Assembly: GCA_017651565.1 (NCBI GenBank)
Contig: JAGCCQ010000049.1
Coordinates: forward strand, 1-46,062
Direction of reading: 5' to 3'
Length of the DNA stretch: 46,062 nucleotides
DNA from: Bacilli bacterium
Lineage (GTDB): Bacteria > Bacillota_I > Bacilli_A > RFN20 > CAG-826
Each line of letters begins with the position of its first letter. The stretch's first letter is position 1. A model generated the notes under the pieces. It ran no database searches. It saw nothing but the letters and a program-made list of their open reading frames with translations, and was not told the origin of the DNA. The position numbers and the translations under genes are program-made. Below are positions 25,483 to 38,419 of the stretch, one piece after another.

Positions 25483-25986
25483 TTCTTTAACGAGAAGTTC
25501 AATTACTTTTGCTTCTCTTTCAATCATTATTGGGTCTTTTGGTCCGTGTTCTGGCTTTCTATTTGCCTCTAAAACTTTTTTATAATCAACGTATTCTAAT
25601 GTGAAATGTTCATCAGCTTCATATTGGTCTAAGTCTTGTTCAAAGACGCCATCTACAACATCTACGAAATAATAATAGTTATCTTGAATGAATGTATCGC
25701 AGTCAAAACGAACGCCTTTTTGAATTCTATGAACCATACCGTATTCCCTAATTGATTCAGGTTTAACGATTAATCCGGCTTCTTCTTTAGTTTCGCGGAT
25801 TAATGCATCGATTTTAGTTTCACCTTCATCAATGCCACCACCAGGGAATTTATAGTAGTCATATTTAAGTGAATGCACCATAAATATCTTATTATTTTTA
25901 ATAATTATGGAGCGTGCAGAAGGCCTTACGAAAACCTTGCCGCTAAGATCATAATTCTTAGCGTCTAATTCAAATAACATTCTCAT
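25468..25986 (-). CDS. NUDIX hydrolase
   Basis: A 172-residue protein with a complete Nudix box, GGGIDEGETKIDALIRETKEEAG split over residues 49-71 (pattern G-x5-E-x7-RE-x2-EE-x-G). The family hydrolyses nucleoside diphosphates linked to another group; substrate not predictable here. It lies 7 bp downstream of the sensor kinase with no ribosome site of its own. An ATG three codons in (25980) is an equal start candidate. Co-transcription with the kinase is likely. Confidence 0.88.
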   Translation of the reverse strand: MRMLFELDAKNYDLSGKVFVRPSARSIIIKNNKIFMVHSLKYDYYKFPGGGIDEGETKIDALIRETKEEAGLIVKPESIREYGMVHRIQKGVRFDCDTFIQDNYYYFVDVVDGVFEQDLDQYEADEHFTLEYVDYKKVLEANRKPEHGPKDPIMIEREAKVIELLVKEGYLK

Positions 25987-25993
25987 AACAAAA

Positions 25994-28900
25994 CTATTTT
26001 ATATATTTAGCAACTATAATCAACAATTGTTTTATATCAATTGGCTTAGCTACGTGGTCATTCATACCTGCAGCGATACTTTGGTCTTTATCTTCTTGGA
26101 ATGCATTAGCACTTAAAGCGATGATTGGAATGTTTGCGTCTGGGTACATTTCTCTAATTGCTTTAGTAGCCTCATAACCATTCATAATTGGCATTTGAAT
26201 ATCCATTAAAACAATATCGTAGTATGAGGATCCTTTTTCTTTTAAGTCCTCTACAGCAACACTACCATCATTAGCGTGTTCAACAACAAAGCCTTCATCT
26301 TCTAAGATTTCTCTAGTTATTTCTGCATTAAGCATATTATCTTCAACAAGAAGAACTTTTTTACCTTTGAAATCAACTTTGTGTTCTTCGACTTTCTCAC
26401 TAACTGACACGATTTGTTGAGTAACAGGATCGAGATATTCTGCAGTACCTTGTTGTAATTTAAATGGTAATTCGATAACAAAAGTTGTGCCAACATCTTT
26501 CTTACTCTTGAAGAAAATAGTTCCACCTAACAAATCAACGAATGACTTAACAACAGTCATACCTAAACCAGTACCTTCAACACCACTTAGAGTTGTATTT
26601 GCTTCTCTAGTGAATTGTTCAAAGATATGTTTTTGGAATTCTTCAGACATACCAATACCATTATCTTCAACAGTATAACGATATCTGCCATATCCTTCTT
26701 CGCTGGATTCTACTTGCTCACAAGTTGCGACAACTTTACCACCGTTTGGTGTGTATTTAATTGCGTTAGAAATAATATTAACGAAGATTCTAATACAACG
26801 TACTAAATCGCAATAAACAAATCTGTTCTCGAGCTTTCCGAAAACAAACTTCAAGTCAATTTCTTTTGCTCTAGCAAGTTCTTGCATAGTATCTGAAATC
26901 GAAGCAAAACTATTTAAAACATCTACAGGTTTTTCTTCAACCTTAGCGTGACCTGATTCGATTCTACTAACTTCAAGAACGTTATTAATTAAGGAAACAA
27001 GCATGTTTCCAGATTGTTGCGTTTTTTGTAAACAATCTAACGTTCTTGCCTTATCATCAATATTCTTCATAGCCATGCTAGTAAAGCCAATAATAGCATT
27101 CATCGGTGTACGAATATCATGGGACATATTGAATAAGAAAGTAGTCTTAGCTTTGTTAGCGGCATCAGCTAATTCAAGAGCATCCTGCAGCTTCTTCTTT
27201 TGCTCGTTTTCTTTAGCTAAAACATCAGTAATATCTCTACTACAGACAACAAATTGATTTCCATCATCAGTAACTTTAATAAAGTCAAACGCTAAGAAAG
27301 TAGGTTTTCCTTTACTAACGTCTTTCATATTTACACTGAAAATAGACTTAGTCTTAAATTGTTCAAGGATATATTCAGGGCTAGTTTGTTTGAGACAGCG
27401 TTCTTTCTCTTTTGGATCGATACAGTATTTGATGTAAGCGCTTAAACTTTCGGAGAACTTCGAAATAGCAGCATCTTCATCTGTATATCTATATTCTTTG
27501 TCTAGCTTCCAGTTGTGAGCATAGTCTCTTGCGAGATCAACGAAATAAACAGTAGCGAAAGAATTAGTAACTTTTTCAAGAGTGATATGTTCTTCGTCAG
27601 TTTCTTTACGTTTTAAGATTTCGCTATAGATGATAGTTGCAACAGTCTTTGCACTATCGAGGTCTTTAATATTTCTATCAGGAACATCAAGACCAATAAA
27701 TCCAGCAAGTTCACCGCCACTAATAATAGGAGCTAATACAACTTGCTTAAAACCATTGTCTTTAAAAATAGAGACTAGAGGAATTGCTTTGTCGGCATCT
27801 TTTTCTTTGCTGGTAACAACCACCTGACCATCTGATAAAACATCTAGCAACGGTTTGAATTCTTGTATTGGGATTTCGATATGTTGCAAAGATTCTTCTG
27901 TAACACCCTCAGCATCCCACTCATATGCAATATTAACGAATTCTTTCTTCTTAATAACCTCGCATACGCATGAGCGTCTGGCGCCATAGTACTCTGCAAT
28001 TAAGCCTAAAAGTTTTGAAATGCTTTGATCAGAAGAAACATCTTTATTCATCAAATCAAATGCTTGTTGCAATAATTGCTCTTTTTTGATTTCTTCAAGA
28101 CATTCAGCGAAGCCAATTATGACACAGTTTGCTCTTTCGTTCACTGCTTCGTTTTTCAAAACATCCATTTCAAACCAGGAATATGTATCACCCGTTCTCG
28201 ATCTAAAACGAATCATAAATTTCTTAGTATTTTTAAGTTTTTCGCGAACAAAGTTGCCACCAAAGTCTTTAAATAACACACGGTCTTCTGGATGAACGAA
28301 TGGGGACTCACCAAAGATTTTTAAACCATCAATACCTTTAATAGATCCATTCATGAACTCATCAACAACTGGCTTATATTCTTCATCAACCGAAGCAACT
28401 TTAACAATGCCTTCATCGATATTCGCAAAGAATAACATTTGGTACTCTTCTGCAAGACCACCAATGATAGTCATATCTTCTTCTAACTTTTGTTGCAAAA
28501 TAGCGTTATCTCTAGCTTCAGCATCAAGGAATGAGAAACACATAGCAATCAATGCAGGTTCATTGGTTGATGCTTTTCTACTTAAAACCATTTCTTTAGT
28601 AGATGCCCATCTAGTTGCATTTGATGCACTAAGACTGAAGACGAAAGATGATTTATCTTGGTTAGCAAATTTTTGTTTTAAATAATCAACATTACCCATT
28701 TTATTAAAGTAATCTTGTTCGGGAGAATCTGCACCGAATCTTTCTGCTATTTCTTCCATTAAATCCTTATAAGCAACAACATCGCCTTTTTTAATTTTCA
28801 AAACAGCAGGGTTATCTTTAATAATGTGTACGTATCCTTCATCAACATCGATAGCATACATAGCGAAATAGTCGCCTTTAAGGTAATCAACAATGAGGCC

Positions 28901-30343
28901 TGTTAAGATTTCTTCATCTTTTTCAGTAATGCTCATTAAAACTTGGTTTTCATCAAATCTAAAAAATCTCATTTCATAGAAACGTTGTCCACCAGTTGAT
29001 AAGTCTCTATATGAAAAGCTATATTCAGGAACTTCTGCTAATGTTTTTACCATATAAGGAATAGAGGTCATTTCCTTTACTTTCTTGGCGTCGTAATGAG
29101 TAACACATTCTTGGATGTATCTAGCAATTCCAACAGAATATTTTTCTTTATCGGAATAATCGTCTTTTCTTGGAGTGTTATTGTGAAGAGTTGTTCTAGT
29201 ATCGTTTTCAGTGTCGATGATGAAAACAGCATCATTCCCAACCATGTTTTCAATTAATTGTGTACGAATTTTTGCTTCATTCGCTTTTCTTTTCATCATT
29301 TCTTCAGCATTGAAAACACCAACGATGATATGTTTTTTATCACTATTCTTATAAACAACTCTCATTCTCATCCAAACAGGAACATCGTTTACAATAATTC
29401 GATATGTAAGGTCAATGTGATCTTCTTTTTTAAGAGCATTTTTGATGTAATCCATAGTCATTGTTTTTCTAAATTCTTCAATATCGTCTGGATAACCTAC
29501 TTTTTCAACGTTAAAATAACAGTCTTCAAAGAAGTTACTATTATTTACCAACCTATTAGTAATATTTTGTGAAGATGTTTTTCCTTTAACATAAGACTCA
29601 TAATTTAAAGTTGCTAAATCAACGTCATAGAGCATTTCAAAATTATCGTGGAGCGCAAGAATTCTATCATTATTTTCCGCGATAACATTGCCTCTTGCTC
29701 TAGTTCTAATATTCTCTCTTTGTACAGAGCCACAAACTAAAGCAGCAAAGACGGAAACTGCAACGATAGAATAATCAAGTTGTGTGAAATTTAAAACAAT
29801 AATTGCTGTCATCATCGGAACAAATGAAATGGCGACAATAATTGCAGCTTTTAAACCAATTTTCTTATGCAAATAGAACGCAACGATATCAGCGTAGATA
29901 ATAAAAATGATATATGCGAAAACCGTTACTGGAGGAGTGGGCTCGTTATATGCATATGATGGATTAGTTGCTGATCGAAGAACAAAATATACAACAGAAG
30001 CTACAATTCCAATAATCGATACGTATTGAGGAACTGTAAACCACCACTTCGAACATTTTCCCTTTTCAATAACAAACTTGTTTCCAAAAATCGCTAATAT
30101 CAAAAGACATACAGGGCGCATTACGAAAGTCATGAAGTTGAATATCCATAAAACCCAGTTAGGTGCTTGTATGAATTCAAATATAAGCGAAAGTGAATCT
30201 ACTAAAAGCCAGAATATGGTTACAAACAGGAAAATTTTAACCCACTTTAAAGAATTTGTATTTTCATTATCAACATATTGCCCGACGAGCAATATTATAG
30301 TAAAAACAACACAAACGAGTTCAATCCAAGCAACTATAGGCAT
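25994..30343 (-). CDS. Hybrid sensor histidine kinase/response regulator, 7-TM, 1449 residues
   Basis: Seven TM segments fill residues 1-205. They are followed by several PAS-like domains (about 230-720), a GAF domain (about 755-920) and another PAS-like domain (about 930-1050). The kinase core follows: HisKA with phospho-His1075 (FNMSHDIRTPMN), HATPase with the N box NIISNAIKY (about 1189), EDNGIGM and GTGLGM. A C-terminal receiver domain (1328-1449) has phospho-Asp1381 in LMDIQMP and Lys in AKPID. There is no HPt or DNA-binding output, so the phosphate must pass to an unlinked protein or be used within the receiver. No Shine-Dalgarno site; a TAGTAT box lies 5 nt before the ATG. Confidence 0.9.
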   Translation of the reverse strand: MPIVAWIELVCVVFTIILLVGQYVDNENTNSLKWVKIFLFVTIFWLLVDSLSLIFEFIQAPNWVLWIFNFMTFVMRPVCLLILAIFGNKFVIEKGKCSKWWFTVPQYVSIIGIVASVVYFVLRSATNPSYAYNEPTPPVTVFAYIIFIIYADIVAFYLHKKIGLKAAIIVAISFVPMMTAIIVLNFTQLDYSIVAVSVFAALVCGSVQRENIRTRARGNVIAENNDRILALHDNFEMLYDVDLATLNYESYVKGKTSSQNITNRLVNNSNFFEDCYFNVEKVGYPDDIEEFRKTMTMDYIKNALKKEDHIDLTYRIIVNDVPVWMRMRVVYKNSDKKHIIVGVFNAEEMMKRKANEAKIRTQLIENMVGNDAVFIIDTENDTRTTLHNNTPRKDDYSDKEKYSVGIARYIQECVTHYDAKKVKEMTSIPYMVKTLAEVPEYSFSYRDLSTGGQRFYEMRFFRFDENQVLMSITEKDEEILTGLIVDYLKGDYFAMYAIDVDEGYVHIIKDNPAVLKIKKGDVVAYKDLMEEIAERFGADSPEQDYFNKMGNVDYLKQKFANQDKSSFVFSLSASNATRWASTKEMVLSRKASTNEPALIAMCFSFLDAEARDNAILQQKLEEDMTIIGGLAEEYQMLFFANIDEGIVKVASVDEEYKPVVDEFMNGSIKGIDGLKIFGESPFVHPEDRVLFKDFGGNFVREKLKNTKKFMIRFRSRTGDTYSWFEMDVLKNEAVNERANCVIIGFAECLEEIKKEQLLQQAFDLMNKDVSSDQSISKLLGLIAEYYGARRSCVCEVIKKKEFVNIAYEWDAEGVTEESLQHIEIPIQEFKPLLDVLSDGQVVVTSKEKDADKAIPLVSIFKDNGFKQVVLAPIISGGELAGFIGLDVPDRNIKDLDSAKTVATIIYSEILKRKETDEEHITLEKVTNSFATVYFVDLARDYAHNWKLDKEYRYTDEDAAISKFSESLSAYIKYCIDPKEKERCLKQTSPEYILEQFKTKSIFSVNMKDVSKGKPTFLAFDFIKVTDDGNQFVVCSRDITDVLAKENEQKKKLQDALELADAANKAKTTFLFNMSHDIRTPMNAIIGFTSMAMKNIDDKARTLDCLQKTQQSGNMLVSLINNVLEVSRIESGHAKVEEKPVDVLNSFASISDTMQELARAKEIDLKFVFGKLENRFVYCDLVRCIRIFVNIISNAIKYTPNGGKVVATCEQVESSEEGYGRYRYTVEDNGIGMSEEFQKHIFEQFTREANTTLSGVEGTGLGMTVVKSFVDLLGGTIFFKSKKDVGTTFVIELPFKLQQGTAEYLDPVTQQIVSVSEKVEEHKVDFKGKKVLLVEDNMLNAEITREILEDEGFVVEHANDGSVAVEDLKEKGSSYYDIVLMDIQMPIMNGYEATKAIREMYPDANIPIIALSANAFQEDKDQSIAAGMNDHVAKPIDIKQLLIIVAKYIK

Positions 30344-30428
30344 AATAAATACTAATTAATTCTATTTTTGCATATTAATTAATATTAAACAAACATATTT
30401 TTGTCATATTATTAAACGAAAGATTAAC

Positions 30429-30457
30429 TTGTCAAAAAAAATCATTTTTATCAAAAT
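30429..30457 (+). promoter_or_regulatory. Possible promoter of the AAA+ ATPase unit
   Basis: TTGTCA (30429-30434), 17-nt spacer, CAAAAT (30452-30457). The -35 box is good and the -10 box weak. The leader from about 30464 holds an out-of-frame ATG (30470) before the gene start. Confidence 0.4.
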
Positions 30458-30486
30458 AAAAAGGAAATTATGAGAGGGGCAATATT

Positions 30487-33318
30487 ATGGATTCATTGAA
30501 GACGTTTGCAAGCGCCAAAATCAAAAAGATAATCGCGGCTGCTAGTTTAGGTATACAAACCTTATTTGCTATAATTTTTATTTTTTCTGGATACATAGAT
30601 TATCAAGATGATAGTCATCCTTTGTATGGTGTCTATAATTCAAGCAATTTCCAAAATTCATCAATGATTGGAGAAATCATCGCAATTAGTATTGTGATAA
30701 TTGTAGTCATTGTACTTTTGTGTATTCTTGGAGTAGGAATTTATAGAGCAATAGTAAGAAAGAAAATGCTTTACCAGCAATCTATTGTAGTTGGTTTATC
30801 ATTTGCTTTACTTATTTTTGGTGCAATCAGTGGTTATATTTCAGTTCTTTTTCCAATTTTAATATTACTAGTTGCAGCACTTACGTTGGCTTATCTTATT
30901 TTCTTCTATCAAACAAATAAAGAAGAATCAAAGATTGAAAGCGAAAGAGCTAAAGATGGATACTTCCCTAGTCCTAAAGAAGCTAAAGAAGCTAAAGATA
31001 TTAATCTTAGAGGTGGTGTTTTACCTACAATTATTTTAATTTTTGTTGGATTAGTAGCTACTTTCTTAGTCTTTGTCTTACCAGTTTGTAAATTCGATCG
31101 CCAACCAGTCTTTAAGCTATTTGACGTTTTCGGTTCTAGCAGAAACGAAATCATTTATCTCGAAGACTTTAGCGCAGATATTATCATTCCATTGATAGTT
31201 TTGATTTCATTTGCAATTTTCTTCTTTGCGTTCGTATGGCTCGTTTTAGACACATCAAAAGTATTAACTTATTCTAAAAACAATCCAGCAAAGTTTTATA
31301 AGTTAGCTAGAAAGAATTTATATTCTTCATTCGCTATTACTATTTGTTATTTCATTTTCTCTATTCTAATAGAGTTCGTTTTATTCAAGCAATTATCTTA
31401 TCCAGACCTCACTGAAACATCTAACATTAGCTTTATCCCATTAATTGTTATGTCTGTTGTTATTATTGTTCAATCGATTTTAACAAGTCGTTATACAAAA
31501 GATGAAAGTAAAGTTACTCATAAGAGAAAAGTTAATAGATTAATTACTTTAGCTTTCACACTCGCATTTGTTGCACTACTTGTTGCTTCTGTCTTAACAG
31601 ATATCCTTATTATCGAACCTTCAGGCAGTGGGTTTATTGTTGAAAAAATACCCACAGTTAATGGTCTTAAGATTTTAAAAGACGCAAAAGAAATTGATGC
31701 TGAAGCAGCATATTTACAATTGTTCGCTTTTGTTATTTATATTGTTCTTGTTGTCGCTGCGGTTATTGTTGTTTTAACAGTAAGCACGTTTATTAGAGGA
31801 TCTAAATATTTCTATAAGACATCATTAATTTCTGTTATTACATGTTTCATGTGTGTTTTTGGAATCACATTATTCAGTAAATATTTCGCTATTGCACAAG
31901 AAGTTAATAAAGAATTAATTAGAAAAATTACACTCTTCTACTGTCAAGAAATATCTGGCCTTGATTTCGAAACAAAGATAAGCTCTCATACTGATATCTT
32001 CTTATTCGTTGGTCTTGGCTTATTTGGCTTGTTAGCAATCTTTAGACCATATTCACAACAAATCAAAGAAGAAGGCTTAGATGTCAACATCAATGATCTC
32101 GATGAACTTGGCGAAGCATTAAGTTCTGCTGGCGCCGGAGGCGGCGCTGGCGGAGGCGTTGGTCTTTCTAGAGAAGATGTCGCTGAAGGTAAGAGCAAAG
32201 ACTTCGATGCATGTCCTGCATTCTCAGAAATTGATGGAGAAGAAGCAGAAATTAATCAAGATGTCGAAGAAAGAAGAAAAATGTTATTTAATAACCCTTC
32301 TTTACCATCATTAGTTAGATTTATTGTTGATTACGCTAGAGAATCTAGATTACACCTTTCCTATAAAGAAGAAGATATTGCACAATTCGTCGCAGGTCTT
32401 GGTTCTTCTAAGTTATCAATCCTTCAAGGTATGTCTGGTACTGGTAAAACTTCCTTACCTAAGATTTTCTCTGAAGCTATTTTAGGTAACGTTAACATTA
32501 TTGAAGTTGAATCTTCTTGGAAAGATAAGAACGAACTTATTGGTTACTTCAACGAATTCTCAGGTAAATTCACTCCTAAGAAATTCACTCAATCCTTATA
32601 TAGAGCAGCATTCTATGGTGATGTTATTACATTTATCGTTCTTGATGAAATGAACTTATCAAGAATTGAGTACTACTTCTCAGACTTCTTATCCTTAATG
32701 GAAAACGAACCTGATAAACGTGAAATTAAATTATTAAACGTTCAATTAAAGAACTTCAAAGGTGGTATGAACCAAGGTTATAAACAACTTAAGAGAGGCC
32801 ATACATTAAAAGTTTCTCCAAATATTTGGTTTATTGGTACTGCTAACCGTGATGAATCTACATTCGAAATTTCAGATAAAGTTTACGACCGTGCTATGAC
32901 CATGAACTTTATGAAACGTGCTCCTAAGATTGACACTTATAGTGACCCAATCGATCAACGTTTCTTAGATTACGAAACATTCAATGGCTTATTAGAAAAA
33001 GCATGTAACTCATTTAAATTCAACTGCTCTGAAGATCCAACTATTAAAGCTGTTGAAAGATTATTAGCACCATACAATATTTCATTCGGTAACCGTATCG
33101 AAAGACAAATTGAAAAATTCGTCTCAGTCTACTGTTCCTGTTTCGTAGATTCTGCAAAGATGGTACCAGTTGCTGTTGAAAAGATTTTATTCTCTAAAGT
33201 CGTTGCTAAACTCGAATTCAAGAGCGTTGAAAATAAAGAAGAACTCGCTCATAGTTTCGAAGAACTCGGCTTATTAGAATGTGCTTCATTCATTAACAAA
33301 TTAAACGGAGACCTATAA
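30487..33318 (+). CDS. Membrane-anchored McrB-like AAA+ ATPase (12 TM plus AAA+ domain)
   Basis: A 943-residue protein. About twelve TM segments occupy residues 10-530. A Gly/Ala-rich hinge (about 546-560) leads to a cytoplasmic AAA+ domain. Walker A GMSGTGKT is at 648-655. Walker B is VLDEMNLSR (Asp720, Glu721). The sensor segment GTANRDEST is at 784-792, followed by SDKVYDRA, whose Arg fits the arginine finger. The GT-N-DEST ... DR-A layout is that of the McrB branch of AAA+ ATPases. McrB proteins are normally soluble, with an N-terminal DNA-binding domain; here membrane helices replace it. A GAGAGGGG ribosome site precedes ATG 30487. The partner gene starts one base after the stop. Confidence 0.85.
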   Translation: MDSLKTFASAKIKKIIAAASLGIQTLFAIIFIFSGYIDYQDDSHPLYGVYNSSNFQNSSMIGEIIAISIVIIVVIVLLCILGVGIYRAIVRKKMLYQQSIVVGLSFALLIFGAISGYISVLFPILILLVAALTLAYLIFFYQTNKEESKIESERAKDGYFPSPKEAKEAKDINLRGGVLPTIILIFVGLVATFLVFVLPVCKFDRQPVFKLFDVFGSSRNEIIYLEDFSADIIIPLIVLISFAIFFFAFVWLVLDTSKVLTYSKNNPAKFYKLARKNLYSSFAITICYFIFSILIEFVLFKQLSYPDLTETSNISFIPLIVMSVVIIVQSILTSRYTKDESKVTHKRKVNRLITLAFTLAFVALLVASVLTDILIIEPSGSGFIVEKIPTVNGLKILKDAKEIDAEAAYLQLFAFVIYIVLVVAAVIVVLTVSTFIRGSKYFYKTSLISVITCFMCVFGITLFSKYFAIAQEVNKELIRKITLFYCQEISGLDFETKISSHTDIFLFVGLGLFGLLAIFRPYSQQIKEEGLDVNINDLDELGEALSSAGAGGGAGGGVGLSREDVAEGKSKDFDACPAFSEIDGEEAEINQDVEERRKMLFNNPSLPSLVRFIVDYARESRLHLSYKEEDIAQFVAGLGSSKLSILQGMSGTGKTSLPKIFSEAILGNVNIIEVESSWKDKNELIGYFNEFSGKFTPKKFTQSLYRAAFYGDVITFIVLDEMNLSRIEYYFSDFLSLMENEPDKREIKLLNVQLKNFKGGMNQGYKQLKRGHTLKVSPNIWFIGTANRDESTFEISDKVYDRAMTMNFMKRAPKIDTYSDPIDQRFLDYETFNGLLEKACNSFKFNCSEDPTIKAVERLLAPYNISFGNRIERQIEKFVSVYCSCFVDSAKMVPVAVEKILFSKVVAKLEFKSVENKEELAHSFEELGLLECASFINKLNGDL

Positions 33319-33319
33319 T

Positions 33320-34792
33320 ATGGCAAACTCCAAAGGATATAAAGACTCAAAGAAATTTTTGAGTAAATATAACAATATTACATATCCTGAGTTTGATTAT
33401 TATTCCGTTACTGAGTTAAATTTATTCTCATCAGTTGAAGATATTAACTTCAAAGATATTGGTGACAAGCTTTACGATATCGAAAAGATTTTGCCTGCTA
33501 TTGGTAGAATCTTTGCTAAACCAATCATTCACTTAATCGATGAAGAGATTTTAGTCCCAGTTGAAGCTGTTAGATTGATTAATAATAAAACAATGAACTA
33601 CGCTTCAAACCATTCTGAACACTGGGCTAATATCACTGATTCCGGCATTAGACCTAGAAAACTATTAACGAATAATTATCGTGATAACTACGCTATTTAT
33701 GAAAACGTAGTGTTTTCTAGATGTGTTGACCATATCTTAAACTATACAAGGCACTACACTCGTATTATGTCTGATATGATTTACACTAATAAGAAGTTAG
33801 AGATTGACTTATTAGAAAGAGAAAATCACATTTCTTATTATCTTGCTTTAGGTAAATTAGAAACTGGCTATCTTCGTGGCTTTTCAGACTATATAGATAT
33901 CACTTTAAAGCTTCTTTCTAGATTAGAATTTATTAATTCTTTCTTAACAGCAAGACTTAGAAGACCTGTATATGCAAAAGCTCATAAAGTAAAAGGCAAA
34001 GTTAAATTAAGAAGAACAAACATCTTAGCAATGCACAAAGATTATAAGCAAATCTATAAGTATATGAAGGGTGTTTACACAGGCACTCTTGAAACATTTG
34101 AAGAAGTTATTGACCCAACAGATTATTTATATTTCTGCAAATATATTACTTTATTCGCGATTGGTCACTTCAACTTACAAATGGATAAAAATAAGATAAT
34201 TGATTTTAAGAAGCTAAATCTTGATTTCAAATTTAAAGAATATCATTTAAATCTTTCTGACACCACTATTGATGGACATCCAGCAATGTTATTAACTCTT
34301 AAAGAAGAAAAAGAATATAAGATTGCGTTAATTCCAAGTGTTGAAAAAATTACATTTAATTCTCCAGAAGGAATTGAATGTTTCATTCTTTCTCCGAACT
34401 TAGATACAGAAGATGTATTTGTCTCTATCAATAACATTGATTCATTTAGACGTATTCAACAGTTATTATTGAAAGGTTTGATTTATTCCTCAGAAGTTAT
34501 GGATACTTGTCCATTCTGCGGCAATCAAATGGAAAAAGAAGACAATCTTTATTACTGCAGTAAATGTAGAACAGAAATTAGAAAAGAACACTGCGCTACA
34601 TTTAATAAGGATTATTACGTCACTACTATTAGAAACTTCAGAGTTAAGAAAGATAAACTTAGAAAGATTAAAGATAGACTTCTACAAAGACGTATTAATG
34701 AAGGCATCTTGCACTTCAGAAACATCACTAAGATGACTACTGATTTAGCATTTATCTGTCCTTACTGTAATAAAGCAAAAACTAGTAAATAA
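33320..34792 (+). CDS. Zinc-ribbon partner protein of the membrane AAA+ ATPase
   Basis: A 490-residue soluble protein with no signal peptide or TM segment. The central part (about 110-260) is helical and contains NYAIYENVVFSRCVDHIL, which recalls the DUF2357/McrC-associated region (usual pattern E-N-R-F-V). I see no clear PD-(D/E)XK nuclease motif. The C-terminus has a zinc ribbon, Cys397-x2-Cys400 and Cys413-x2-Cys416, and a further Cys480-x2-Cys483 pair close to the end. The gene starts 1 bp after the ATPase gene, so the two are coupled. By position it would be the McrC-like effector or adaptor, but its activity is unknown. Confidence 0.7.
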   Translation: MANSKGYKDSKKFLSKYNNITYPEFDYYSVTELNLFSSVEDINFKDIGDKLYDIEKILPAIGRIFAKPIIHLIDEEILVPVEAVRLINNKTMNYASNHSEHWANITDSGIRPRKLLTNNYRDNYAIYENVVFSRCVDHILNYTRHYTRIMSDMIYTNKKLEIDLLERENHISYYLALGKLETGYLRGFSDYIDITLKLLSRLEFINSFLTARLRRPVYAKAHKVKGKVKLRRTNILAMHKDYKQIYKYMKGVYTGTLETFEEVIDPTDYLYFCKYITLFAIGHFNLQMDKNKIIDFKKLNLDFKFKEYHLNLSDTTIDGHPAMLLTLKEEKEYKIALIPSVEKITFNSPEGIECFILSPNLDTEDVFVSINNIDSFRRIQQLLLKGLIYSSEVMDTCPFCGNQMEKEDNLYYCSKCRTEIRKEHCATFNKDYYVTTIRNFRVKKDKLRKIKDRLLQRRINEGILHFRNITKMTTDLAFICPYCNKAKTSK

Positions 34793-34819
34793 AAGACTCC
34801 GTTTTCACTCGGAGTCTTT
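34792..34819. terminator. Bidirectional terminator between the AAA+ unit and the DUF2188 gene
   Basis: AAAGACTCCG (34792-34801) pairs perfectly with CGGAGTCTTT (34810-34819) around an 8-base loop, between convergent genes. Confidence 0.85.
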
Positions 34820-34836
34820 ATTCTTATATAAAGATT

Positions 34837-35115
34837 TTATTTCTTTTTAATTTTGCCTTTTTGAGCGCCCTTAGAGGCGTGAACTAATACTGAACCGCCT
34901 TGATTAGCCGCCATCTTTTTAGTGTACTCTAGGGCTTCTTTTTGAGTATCGAATAGTTTAATAGCTTTCTCCCCACCAGCGTATTTTACTTGCCACTTGC
35001 CATCTTCCGCACGTTTAGCAACATGGTAGTTACGATAATCTACTACCTTTTTCTCTTCTTTCTTTTCTGGTGCTGCTTTCTTTGCAGCTGGTTTTTCTGG
35101 TTTTTTAGCTGCCAT
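34837..35115 (-). CDS. DUF2188-family small basic protein
   Basis: A 92-residue protein. A Lys/Ala/Pro-rich tail (1-25, repeats of PAAKKA and EKK) resembles histone-like extensions. The folded part (about 27-92) has NYHVAKRAEDGKWQVKYAG, LFDTQKEALEYTKKMA and a final GKIKKK, the DUF2188 pattern (Y-H-V ... W-V ... A ... F-T-K-EA). The biochemical role of the family is not established. The basic tail suggests binding to nucleic acid, which is inference. Upstream, TATAAT on the minus strand near 35138 is a likely -10 box. Confidence 0.75.
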   Translation of the reverse strand: MAAKKPEKPAAKKAAPEKKEEKKVVDYRNYHVAKRAEDGKWQVKYAGGEKAIKLFDTQKEALEYTKKMAANQGGSVLVHASKGAQKGKIKKK

Positions 35116-35205
35116 AATCTCTACCTCTTTATTTTATTATAAGTATCACTTTTTTAAGAAAATCAAAGGCAAAAAATAGAAAAAGAATTCTAAATAGAAT
35201 CCTTT

Positions 35206-35243
35206 TTAAAAAAGGTGACAAACTATAATGGTCTATCACCTTT
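35206..35243 (-). terminator. Terminator of the 1035-residue lipoprotein gene
   Basis: On the minus strand AAAGGTGA (35243-35236) pairs with TCACCTTT (35218-35211), followed by further Ts. The rest of 35116-35264 holds only the DUF2188 promoter region and a second imperfect hairpin near 35180-35207. Confidence 0.7.
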
Positions 35244-35264
35244 GCATGACAATTATTTGTTCAA

Positions 35265-38406
<3,142 letters not shown>

Positions 38407-38419
38407 TAATTTTAATAAA

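Noticed and set aside
29258..29572. 104-residue open frame on the plus strand
   Set aside because: It is antisense inside the sensor kinase gene, with no ribosome site and low-complexity Phe/Ile/Asn content.
33320..34792. Partner protein as a standard McrC nuclease
   Set aside because: I could not find a PD-(D/E)XK motif. Zinc-ribbon cysteines end the protein instead, so the nuclease label is unsupported.
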